From the NCBI RefSeq assembly GCF_019649055.1, contig NW_026570392.1:62001-126000 (forward strand): a DNA stretch of 64,000 nt. The letters run 5' to 3'. The notes beneath the pieces are model-generated. The model had not been told where the DNA came from. It searched no databases and saw only the letters and a list, made by a program, of their open reading frames with translations. A program made the translations under genes and the position numbers. Every line of letters begins with the position of its first letter. The stretch's first letter is position 1. Shown here piece by piece: positions 49,739-59,726 of this stretch. This stretch comes from Paramacrobiotus metropolitanus (lineage: Eukaryota; Tardigrada; Eutardigrada; Parachela; Macrobiotidae).

Positions 49739-51881
49739 CTAAGAAGCCGTCATGCTGTAGATGAAGCGTGATAAGGCGTACAAGCAGAATCGGTTCAGTT
49801 TGCGTACATCAATAGCGAACGCATTGTTCGCACTCCATTCCCGTCCTTGGTAGTGTGCCGACGGACGCGGATCGCAGGATTGGTAGTCCCGGAGAATCTG
49901 CAGAATTATCTCGCTGGTTACACAATTCGACACCCGAGGAAGCACAAGAAATCATCAGTCTGGTCTGCCAAGAAGTTTTTAGATTTTTCAAAAGATTACT
50001 GCAAATTATCTTTTACCCAATACGTTCGTTTAAAAATACAGGAAAGGAAATAATCGGCCTAAACTTTGGTGTTCAAATCTTCTGATAAGAGCTGGCTGCT
50101 TCTTCAACATAAATTACATGATCGCTGATGATGCCGTTCACCATGGACTCAGTTCCAGCCCAATACTGTACCTTTATCGCTTTCTTGGCATTCACGCTGT
50201 TGTCGATCAGACTCGCCATAAAATGGTCAATGCGTTGCACATCCAACGGCGGTCCCCGCCAATGCAGATGCTGCTCCAACAGATCCACAATCTGCGCCGC
50301 ATCGACGTGTCCCAGAGCGAAGACCGCAGCGGGCATGCGGAATTCCAGGTTTAATAGAGAAAGGGTATAATCTTTCCAAATCACACGATTACAGTACAAC
50401 AGCAGTTTGGACATGTGCGCGGATATCGCGGCGGACAGCGCGCTCAGTCGCTGTCCAGCTGACTCATAATACAGTGTCATGGCTCGTCGGTACACAATTA
50501 AACTGTCGATGCGGCTGCCAGCGTCCTCCAAAATCTTCATAATAAAGTCCGTCGCTTCGTCGCCATCACGGAGACTCCATCGGTTAGGGCAAGGCGTTTC
50601 GCTATCGCGGATGCAGATGGTGCGGGTGGCGGGCGTGATGTGGTTGAAGATGCAAACATACGCAGCGTAATGCAAATCCCACTTTACAGGGTCTGACCCA
50701 CCATGTCCTGCCAGCATTACACGAACCTCTTTGCACAGATCAGGTGACATCAGAATGGCGTCCCACAGTGGACAGGTGCGACGGCAGCGCTGTCGATCGA
50801 CGGTGTCCAGTGAGCGGAAGACCTCGTTCAGTACTTCCAAAGGCAATGCCAACAGACCGTCACTGGCAAACAACGGTTTCTTCCGCTTTAGCTCACTATC
50901 TGCCTGGTCGGTGTCTTCGAGTGATTTGCGGTGAGACACAGATAAAGGAATATTTCTCTCTCCTTCGAAGACAATCGCCTGTGGTAAGAGAAGGCAAAGT
51001 TGTTACTGTAAGTCTGTACTACAGAGCAGTGTAGTTCTAATTAATGGTAAAATAGTGGTTCTGATAGTCGTCATGGAAATGGTTCTCCCTTTTTGGGGAC
51101 TTTGATTTCTCTTTAAGCTACGGTATTTCTTAGGTTTCCTAGGTTATTTCTCAGGTATGCTAGATTCAAGCACGGCTACCAGCACTATTGCCAAATCAGC
51201 TAAGATTCTGAACAAAATAGTTCAACTTCAATGCTGCAACAAGAAGGCCTATCAGCAGTAACGACTTACTAGATCTTCTTTCCGTAAAGGCCTCCTGTGG
51301 CGCCGTTGCACATATTGCATTTCCTGGCTGAGAACCTTGAAAAATCGCACAGCGAACCGTCGCTCAACTTGTCGGAGCAGCCATGCCGATTCAGACGACG
51401 GCCAGAAGCCGTTCGGCACACTGCATGTCTGCATCACGAAATGGTCCTCGGGATGGAGTTCTGGTTTGCCGACATCGGCTGACGGATCGCGAATATGTCG
51501 GTGGGGAATCAGTTCGCGACGCCGCTGTCCGCCCACCGTCACCTCCACCAGCGTCACACCGTGTATTTCCTTGAACTTTGGAACCATCATTTTGCCGGGG
51601 TGCCATTTCCAAGTGCGCTACTGACCGTCATGCAGTAGCACCTCCACCTGATCCCCTTCACATGCGTTACTGCATGGGCTGGTGAAACAGTCCCAGATCT
51701 TGCCGGGAGCAACCAGCACCGCCTGTTGGGTCGGGCATCCGAAATCGACCATTACGCGCAGTGGAGTGCTGCCGTTTTCTTCGAGCCCAGCGACATAGCC
51801 GTGTTGCAGCTGGCCGTCAATCTCCACATCCACAGCGTTCCACGCATACACAGACCGCTCAGCATTTTCGAATAGGTGCAT
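49739..51881 (-). pseudogene. Divergent Agenet-like/F-box family unit 2, one in-frame TAG
   Basis: Exon A 51270-51881 (204 codons, donor GTAAGT), exon B 50118-50978 (287 codons, donor GTAATT) and exon C 49739-49897 (53 codons with stop). One TAG at 51618-51620 interrupts exon A between EVLLHDGQ and RTWKWHPGKM; the frame is the same on both sides. Exon A has WNAVDVEIDGQLQHGYVAGL and a second Agenet-like strand set (KWHPGKM, LVEVTVGGQRRREL). Exon B has the F-box LPLEVLNEVFRSLDTVDRQR with CPLWD and an acidic/basic linker (SDLRRKK-like) in front. Exon C matches the + strand relic at 19.9 kb. It differs strongly from the other units, so it represents an older branch. With only one lesion it could be recently dead, a readthrough case, or a base-call error. 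Confidence 0.7.
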
Positions 51882-52365
51882 CCTTGTTCTGTGACTCCTG
51901 TCTGGGTCAGTTTTATTTCACAGCCAAATTATTAACAATTCACTCGGATTAATCGGATAAGTGATATAATCCGTAACACCGCTGAACAGAAAAACAAATT
52001 GTTGTCAGATAGAGAACACCAACAGATTGCATTTTGGCTGAACAGAAGGAAAAGACGTGTTATAACTTACAAGAAACAGCCTCGGCTTCGCCTCCGCTTT
52101 TCTTGTGGTCTCCAGTCTACGGCCGGTTTATTCAAATGATTTCGATCAGCTATTTAGTTAACATCTTATTCCTTCAACGAAACAAAATGATCCGAAAATA
52201 CGCTAAAACGCAGACAGAATAAAAAGTGAATTTATGGCTTTTGTGCACTCAGACGCATTCACTTTCACTCAGAAGGGAATTTTTGTTAACTTCTCCCTCC
52301 CGAATTTGATCGAATCTACCAGGTACTAAATTTCCACTAAAGGATGCTTGCAACAGATGCTGGTA
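51882..52365. other. Upstream flank of unit 2, nothing recognised
   Basis: Non-coding sequence leading into the minisatellite. Confidence 0.35.
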
Positions 52366-52785
52366 GCGGTCACTCGTTTACCTAGCGGTCTGTGTGCTAT
52401 GGATAGTAGTGGTAGTTCGGTCACTCGTTTACCTAGCTGGGCTGTGTGCTCTGGACAGCAGCGGTAGTTCGGTACTCGTTTACCTAGCGGGCTGTGTGCT
52501 CTGGATAGTAGTGGTAGTTCGGTAACTCGTTTACCTAGCGGGCTGCGTGCTCTGGATAGTAGTGGTTGTTCGGTCATTGGTTTACCTAGCGGACTGTGTG
52601 CTCTGGATAGTAGTGGTAGTTCGGTCACTCGTTTACCTAGCTAAGGTGTGTGCTCTGGACGGCAGCGGTAGTTCGGTACTCGTTTACCTAGCGGGCTGTG
52701 TGCTCTGGATAGTAGTGGTAGTTCGGTCACTCGTTTACCTAGCGGGCTGTGTGCTCTGGATAGTAGTGGCAGTTCGGTCACAGCT
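52366..52785. repeat. 51-bp minisatellite, about 8 units
   Basis: The unit begins CGGTCACTCGTTTACCTAGC and continues to GGATAGTAGTGGTAGTT; eight units are seen, most of 51 bp and some 50 or 52. Because 51 is a multiple of 3, both strands stay open over several units (17-residue repeats such as ELPLLSRAHSPLGKR on the - strand), but starts, splice sites and family support are lacking. Units 2-3 and 6-7 share private variants (GACAGCAGCGG-like, then the CGGTACTCG deletion), indicating a four-unit higher-order duplication. Confidence 0.85.
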
Positions 52786-54065
52786 TGGCTCTGTGAAACT
52801 AAAACCGTCTGGCCGGGTTTTGGAATATGGGCATTCAGATTATGGAAATGGTTTCTGCTGATTCTATACGGGAAAGCTGGGTTCGTGAATCCCTTTTTAT
52901 TTTTTGTGGTAATAAAGATCTAGAATGTACAGTAGAATTAGATACCGTACTATTATTCCGTATTATACGAAATAATTTACGTACTGAAGATGCTGATTAC
53001 CATTTGAATCACTGTCTTTAGTTTTGCTCGGACTGCAATGAAAGGTTTGCCCGTTTGAACGATTACTATGGTCAGTTTTTTTTACAGCTGCCTTCAAATG
53101 TAAACGAAGCCATCCATTTAAACGATTAAACTGTAAACGAAGCCATCCATTTGCAGTATCGTTTGTGCTACTGCTTATTGGCTTTTCTAGTTTTGTAGGA
53201 CTAAAAGTTCAAACCTTTTTGATTTGTTGATCTAAAAAGGGTACCAGTTTAAATTTACTGATTTTTTGCTCCATGCAACAGGACTTTGAAATTTTTTTCA
53301 AGGTCACCTTGAGCTTTCTTCTCTACCGGCACCGGCGTCTGTGCACGGGAGCCGGAGCAGATATTACCAAAGCAAAATGCATGTGACACAGTTTCCAGAC
53401 ATGCTGAATCGAATGGCGTTAGCAGTTTTTCGATTAATTTTTTGGTTTGTTCTGACCGGATCGTACGGGGTTTTCCCTTGTAATATAGATCTTTACCTTG
53501 ATAAGAAGCTCTGATAGTTTGACGTAACCGCTGCCACAGGGCGCTTCTCTGTTAAACTGAGACAAAAGGACGGCAATATTATACAGTATACAGATACTGT
53601 ACATGTTACCGGATGTATAAACGGGTTGAAGGTAAAATAAGCCGCGTCAACCTTTCCGTCGTTTTCGATGGATTTCGGCAGAAAGGCTGGTGCTGATTGC
53701 TGCGCAAACCTCTCTGTCGGCCTGTGTCAGCTTTCTGCCGGCAGCAACCTTTCTGACGGCGGCAGCGAGTGAGCCATTGCAAGCCACAGCAGACTTTCTG
53801 CCGGACCAGTTGCTCCGAAGTTTAGGGGCCTACATTCAACAGTGCACAGTAGATCCATTTTTAAAATACTTATACACATAATTGCGGAAATGAATGACCC
53901 CGAAAGCGCAACTGTTTCCCAAAAAGTCAACTTGCCAGACTGCATTATCGCAAAAATTAGGAGACCAAAACCAAAAGAGCGAAAATGTGTAGGCGGCTAT
54001 GCGGCTTCTTTAACACCAATAGCGCCGCGTAGCAAAGCGGGACTAATAAGATCCTAAATTTTGGG
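52786..54065. other. Non-coding stretch before the DIRS-like element
   Basis: Contains a short direct repeat (TGTAAACGAAGCCATCCATTT-type, twice at about 53098-53160) and repeated CTTTCTGCCGG at about 53727-53810. No gene is recognised. Confidence 0.4.
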
Positions 54066-54069
54066 CTAA

Positions 54070-54245
54070 GGCTATTTAGCCCCAGTACTGCCTAATGGGG
54101 GCGGAACAGCTGGTTGGCTATTTTGCCCCAGTCTGGGGTTGGGTAACCTATTGGCTATTTTACCCCAGTTCTCCGTTATGAGCAGCCAGACGGCTATTTT
54201 GCCCCGGTCTGGGGGTGGATATCCTTCCGGCTATTTTGCCCCATA
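54070..54245 (+). repeat. Left boundary array of the DIRS-like element
   Basis: Five copies of GGCTATTTwGCCCCAGT-type sequence begin near 54070, 54115, 54152, 54192 and 54229, about 37-45 bp apart. The same motif occurs five times in reverse orientation at 58528-58696, on the other side of the recombinase remnant. Confidence 0.75.
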
Positions 54246-54749
54246 CCAGTCCGCTGATTGGTTGCCAAAAACAAGATGCCTTAAAGTGTGTTGGGTAGAG
54301 GTAAAAGTGTTCACACAAGGCACTCAATTCTAGGTAACATAATCTTTAATTGAAAATTTTAAGTTTTTTGCTGAAAGCTCATAGAGGTGGCGAAACTCTA
54401 GAAATTTTCGAAAAGTCACCATGTTTTGTGAGTTTTTGTCGACATTGTGTATATCCGACACCTTCGCTGTATTGCTGACGATCTGGAACATATTCGCTAC
54501 ACTGCTGCGAAGTGCGAGGGTGTCATCCAGATGGTGTTCTGTTTCTGTCTTTTGCTGTCGGAGAGGCCCTGAATGCTTGCAACGACATATCGTCCTTCGG
54601 AAGTTTCGGTTCAGAGGGCGATCACGAACAATAGTGCGCAATGGCTCTAAAATAAGAATGGCGCATTGTATTTTTTGCTATTGAGTTGACGCAAGTAACC
54701 GGTCGGTTCACTAACCGGTGGAACATGGGCGATTCACGATGTTCCACCG

Positions 54750-55530
54750 GCTTGACAGCTGCATGCAGTTACCATATAGATTTCGTTGGATTTGAAAATA
54801 ACGCAAAGCTTAGTAAACTTCAATTGCAGTCGTTACTGGGTTTAATTTGTTTAGCGTCGCGAGCGGTGGAAGGCGCACGGGCGTTTTCCCGAATTTTTAT
54901 AGATGCAGTTACTCAACTGCAACGGCTTCATCACAGATTGAGAGTAACTGCACTAATCCGCAGTGGGTTGGTTTGGTGGCAAACAGTCGCACCGCAGCTT
55001 AATAGCATGACGCAGTGTGTAATCTCCAAGCCACACCGCGTGATTCGCATTTCAATGAACGCGTCGTTTTTGGGATTTGAAGCTACGTTGGGTAATAGCT
55101 GGTTAGCCGGCAGTTGGGATTTAGCGGATATCTCCCATCACCTACGCGTGCTGACAAATTTTGTTCGTCCGCCGCTGGTTGATCATAGTTTACGAACGAA
55201 CATAAATTATTTGGAAATGGTTGCCGCTTGCATCCCGATTTTGGTCTGGGCACCGGCGTTCAGTGGTTGCACGATATTGATTGAAAGCGATAATTCGTCC
55301 ACGGTTGCTTTTTTAAAACGCGGTTCTTGCAAATCTCTGGAGGCTATAAAGTGGTTGAAGTTAGTATTTTATGCTTCGTGCCAGCATGCTTTTTAGGTGG
55401 ACGCTTGCCACATTTTTGGCACCGATAACAGCTTTGCAGATGCTCTGAGCCGCATCACCCCTGCTAACATCTATAGGTCAACCGTTGTTGACTGCATTAA
55501 CAGTGGGCTGGCCAGAGTTGACTGCGACTG
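54750..55530 (+). pseudogene. DIRS-type retroelement: RT tail and RNase H region, broken
   Basis: The frame starting near 54686 shows LQSLLGLICLASRAVEGARA (the region after the RT palm in DIRS elements) and then an RNase H-like domain with NYLEMVAACIPILVWA and ESDNSSTVAFLKRGS. A TAG at 55394-55396 interrupts it; the frame continues with HIFGTDNSFADALSR, the usual end of this domain (H..G..N..AD.LSR). The RT palm with its catalytic YxDD is not found upstream, so the copy is 5'-truncated as well as interrupted. Confidence 0.75.
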
Positions 55531-55534
55531 ATAG

Positions 55535-56529
55535 ATGACTACTGTTCCAGGTACCCAAACGGCCATTCTCAACCGGATCCTGAACTCGTTGCGGCTGAAT
55601 GCTTTGGCGCCGTCCTCCGTTCGCACTAGGAAAGTTCAGTGGTGCCGATACTTAACCGTTTGCGATCGTCATCGCCTACAACCAAAAACGACAAAGCCGC
55701 GCACCATCGGGTTGTACACTGCTGAGCTGTCAGGCAGCTTTGAATTTTCTTCGGTCCAAAATTATGTGGCAGCCATTGTGACGTTGCATCATTTTCGTAA
55801 CAAACCAGCATCTGATCTTAAGCATTTTGTGATTAAGCAAGCCATGGAGGGAGTGCGCCGTCAGCGCAGGGAATTTCCAGATGAAAAGCCTCCTATTCTA
55901 ACACGGCATTTAAAAGGCATCTACAATGTCTTACACCGACTTCCCGCGGAAGTACGGAAAGCGTTTTGGACGGCATGCCTCTGCATTCTTTTCGCTATTG
56001 CGAAAGGGTAACCTATTTGCTGCACCGAAAAATCGATTGCACATTTGCTTTCGGGATATTACGGTGGGAAAAAATAGCCTGTTCGTTTCGGCGCCGGTTA
56101 TGAAAACAAGCAAATATATTGGAAATAATGTTCTTATTCCACTTCCGATGGGCGCCGATTCACCATTTTGCCCCACAAAAGCCTTCTTGGAACTGCGTGA
56201 CTCTGGAGTGCATAAAGGTCACCCACCGATCAGTTTCTTTTACCGTGATAACAGTAGTCAAGTGAAAGAATTATCAGCGGGCCTTTTCACACAGCTACTA
56301 CATACTGCGTTAAAGGCAGCTGGGTATGATGGCTCGAGGTTCAGTATTCATTCCTTCCGGCGCGGTGGTGCAACATTCGCGTCCGAATGTGGAGCGTCAC
56401 CAGATGCTATAGAAGCGCAGGGTAACTGGCGTAGCGCGTGTTTTGAGAAGCACATCGCGCGCGACAACGACAGTCGTTTTGTCTTTGCCCGTGCCGCAGC
56501 CTCGGGTTTTCCTTGGGATTCTTTTGGGG
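55535..56529 (+). pseudogene. DIRS-type tyrosine recombinase, frameshifted
   Basis: The N-terminal core-binding half (NALAPSSVRTRKVQWCRYL) is in one frame to about 56000. A 1-nt shift at about 55995 moves the catalytic half to the next frame (LLRKGNLFAAP, then PTKAFLELR and HSFRRGGATFASECG). The catalytic first Arg, the HxxR (HSFRR) and the GNWRSACFEKHI segment are visible; at the place where the nucleophilic Tyr is expected there is His. Recombinases of this type insert DIRS elements by recombination rather than with an integrase. Frameshift plus the Tyr change indicate an inactive copy. A MITE is inserted at its 3' end. Confidence 0.78.
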
Positions 56530-56816
56530 TAGAGACCAAAAACAGTAGTACTGTACTGCCGTATACGGCATACTGTACGGTCTGCCGTATGTAACCGTAT
56601 AGGAAAAGACTACGGCAAATAGCTGCCGTACCGTAAACGTAAGCCAAAAACACGATTTACAATGGGCTTGCCGTATACGGTACTGCCGTATACGGTATAC
56701 GGTACGGTCAATCCGGTTATTTTTGCCATTTTTGCCGTAACCGTACCGTAACCGTAGGAGCCGTAAGCAAGACCGTACGTGGCCGTACAAAAATTTAGTA
56801 CTGTTTTCCGTCTCTA
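56530..56816. mobile_element. hAT-type MITE, 287 bp, inserted in the recombinase remnant
   Basis: Imperfect terminal inverted repeats TAGAGACC.AAAACAGTA and, inverted, GTCTCTA with TACTGTTTT. Flanking 8-mers TTTTGGGG (56522-56529) and CTTTGGGG (56817-56824) match in 7 of 8 positions, as expected for a hAT target duplication. The interior is full of CCGTATACGG palindromes and CCGTA repeats, like the subterminal transposase-binding repeats of hAT elements. It has no coding capacity. Confidence 0.75.
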
Positions 56817-57847
56817 CTTTGGGGGCTCACTGCGTTGAACTGCTTGTTTATCCGCCTCTCCTTGTGCGTTTTGTTCGTGTTTCTCCTCCTCTGTTTGTTG
56901 TGACGACCTTGTGTTTAGCCAGAATGTTGTCTTCGGTGTTCGCTACGCCCATAATAACTAAAGCTCCTGTGCCGATCAGTCGTTCCGGTATTTTTGTTTG
57001 CACACCATTCACACGCAGAGACATGTTATAAGTCGTAGCAGCAGTCGGAGTGAGTGCGGTTGCAGGGTGCAGACAGACGCCCCTAGCGCGCTGCCTTCCT
57101 GGCCTCTATGCATACGTGCTCGATTCAAGCCACATTTCTACTACTTTACTCGACTCAGATGGTTTTTGGAATTTTGAAAAACAAACTGCAGATTTAAATC
57201 AACGTAAATTTCACTATGGCTTTCTGTCTGTTAAAATTTTGTAGCCTTTGTGGATCGTCCGTAAATGACTGCCACACGTTTACTACTTGATGGCCGTTTT
57301 GGCCATTGTATTTCTTTTGTCTTTCGAGAATTGTTAACGAGGTGTGACGGCAAAAAAGTACCCAGTTTTTCGCCAGTTTCGCTCAGCACTAGATTATCCT
57401 ACTGACCTTGGTTATGGTATAATGACCGGTCATCAAAAATGATGACTTCATTTCCAATTTGTACAAGCAGGTGCCATTTACACTTATACTGTACAAATCC
57501 ATTAATTAGAACAAGTAAAATAACTCTTCTAGCTACTAAGAAAATCGACCGTCCCCAGGCCAAACGCCGCGTTTCCGTGCTGATTTTCTACGCTTAGACG
57601 TTGCCACAAATATTCAGTAGCGCACGCTTCCACTGTTTGCTGTTTAACATGCCGGCCGACTTTACTGATGGCTGACTGGTAGTATTGCCGCAACTTCCCG
57701 TAGTTTCCAAAGCTACTTTGTGCAAAAAATGTCGATCAGTGAGTTCGAAATAAAGGTTTCGTTCTCGTAGTTCCCATCTTCTGCAGCCAAACCCCTTGCT
57801 CTAATGAGCCAGCAATAGATGAATCATCCAAAATTGTATTCTAAGCG
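56817..57847. other. Interior of the retroelement remnant, no clear frame
   Basis: No recognisable domain. It lies between the two MITEs and within the inverted boundary arrays. Confidence 0.4.
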
Positions 57848-58158
57848 CAGGCCCGGCACAAGGAATTTTCGGATGGGGGGGGGGGGCGGAAGGCCGCCGG
57901 GGGGCTGTCGAGCGTGCCAAATTTGCCGGGGGCGGACTGATTTTGGACCGTCCGCCGGGGGGCGGAAGGAAATTTTTGAAAAATTTTAATAAAAATTTAA
58001 AAAATCCGAAAAAAATTAAAAAAAATTCGCAAAAAATTAAAATTTATTCCGCTACCCTGGCGGCTCACCTGCAGCCACGTTTTCTGGTCCGCTTCCCCGG
58101 CGGTCAAAAATCGAAAACAGGGGGGGCGGACCGCCCCCCCCCCTTTGTGCCGGCCCTG
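57848..58158. mobile_element. hAT-type MITE, 311 bp, perfect 8-bp target duplication
   Basis: Ends are CAGGCCCGGCACAAGG and the inverse of CAGGGCCGGCACAAAGG, the typical hAT CAGGG/CCGGC start. The flanking 8-mer TCTAAGCG is identical on both sides (57840-57847 and 58159-58166). The interior has G and C homopolymer runs and an A-rich core with no coding capacity. The intact duplication suggests a fairly recent insertion. Confidence 0.92.
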
Positions 58159-58527
58159 TCTAAGCGCTGCGCCAAAAACTTTTTCCGGCCAGCCGAGCAA
58201 ACAGTTTGTTTGTCTGTTGAGGTTTATATCGGGCCTGCATTTTATGGCATTTTTTTAGCCTTTTCTAATTAGTTTGTAAATGGGTTGCCGCGACTTCAAA
58301 ACAATCGTTATCCAATTTATTTCTTGCATTCTAACCTTTGAGTTATAAGACATTCTTAACGGGAACAGTGCGAGAAAGATCGCTACAAGCAGTTTTTAAT
58401 GTTTTACAGGCGCACTGGTAAAGTTAACAACTGAATATTTGCACATGACATACTAAAATAATCCAGGATTGGCCACGGCAATGTACCAACCTATACCATT
58501 TTTTTCCGTTACCTAGGAAAAGTGTTA

Positions 58528-58696
58528 TGGGGCTAAATAGCCAGAAGGCTACTCTGACGCCCACAATGGGGCTAAATAGCCAAAGACTATGAAACCCCAG
58601 TATGGAGCTAAATAGCCAACTAGCTATTAGACGGGCCCCACTGGGGCAAAATAGCCCAGTAGTTATTTTCCCCCCACACACTGGGGCAAAATAGCC
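58528..58696 (-). repeat. Right boundary array of the DIRS-like element
   Basis: Five copies of TGGGGCwAAATAGCC-type sequence (58528, 58567, 58603, 58642, 58682; period about 36-40 bp). These are the reverse complement of the left array at 54070-54245. Confidence 0.75.
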
Positions 58697-59726
58697 ACTC
58701 CGTAAATTTTGCGGTAAACGCTACAGTAGACAGACACTGACAGTACACTGAGTACAGAACATAATCAAAAGCGCCTTCCTGTCGGTGTGACACGTGCCAC
58801 ACTGCCAAAACACGCAAAGAACATACAAAATGGCGGGAACTAGTTATTTTATTCACCTGGCGCATAAGGGACAGCATCTATAAAAATACCAGCAACACAA
58901 TTAATAAAACCGATCCAAGTTCGAGCGTGAAGAAATATAAGGAAGTAACTGAGCGTTACTACACTACAGCTCTAAAATTAAACGTTTGAACTTAATTAAA
59001 AGAGATACGTAAAGCACATAGATCGAGACTCGCCAGTTCGAACAAACTGATTCTTCCCGATATCAGAAATCAGTAGAAAATTTACTACGAGATATACTGT
59101 GCTCACAGCTCAGACTCAATTTACGCTGGACATCAGTATAGCAGGAAAGGCTGTAGGCTTTCGGTTAATGGATAGGTTGAGCTGTGACGCTGTCTGATTA
59201 TGGACGAGATGAACCAGGTTGAAGTTGGGCGAATAAAACCGTAAAATCTGTACAAATTAACGCTAGCATTTAAAACACAGTAAGCGGCTTCGTTAGCGGC
59301 GAAGGAAATATCAAGTCAAGCAAAGTTTTTCCCAAGCGGCAATGCACTCACATAACTTAAAAACGCTTAAGGGAGTGTCTGGGGGACTAATAATATGTAT
59401 GATAATTATATGAAATCCTTTACTTTCAACTGAACTGCCGATTGTAGGACGATAGTCACGCCTTATTTCATATAGAGGATTACTAGAGTAGGGCAGTACA
59501 CACTTAGTCTGGAAAACAGCTGATTTACACAACTGGGTTTCGCTAATCGCTACTCTGAAAGTAGTCCCCCATAATACCGATAACTAACCGTTATAATTTC
59601 ATCGCCGTTTTAATTAAAAACCGTCTGCCAGTACAGAGCGTTCACCATGTATAGGGCTGCTGTTACAATGTGAGCATCCTGCTCTTTAATTGCGAATTAT
59701 TAACCAACTCAAAACCATAGCAGTCA
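58697..59726. other. Non-coding stretch, nothing recognised
   Basis: No recognisable coding sequence or repeat of the families seen elsewhere in the window. Confidence 0.4.

Noticed and set aside
52326-52861. Two overlapping proteins with 17-residue repeats
   Set aside because: They arise from the 51-bp minisatellite, open on both strands, with no start, splice or family support.
54100-54680. Reverse transcriptase palm domain upstream of the RNase H region
   Set aside because: No YxDD-type motif or palm-like frame is readable in 54250-54740, so the element is treated as 5'-truncated.
57943-58272. 109-codon + strand frame
   Set aside because: It runs through a hAT MITE with homopolymer runs and its target duplication; not a gene.
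58424-58877. Hydrophobic repetitive frames on the - strand
   Set aside because: They come from the tandem GGGGCwAAATAGCC boundary array.
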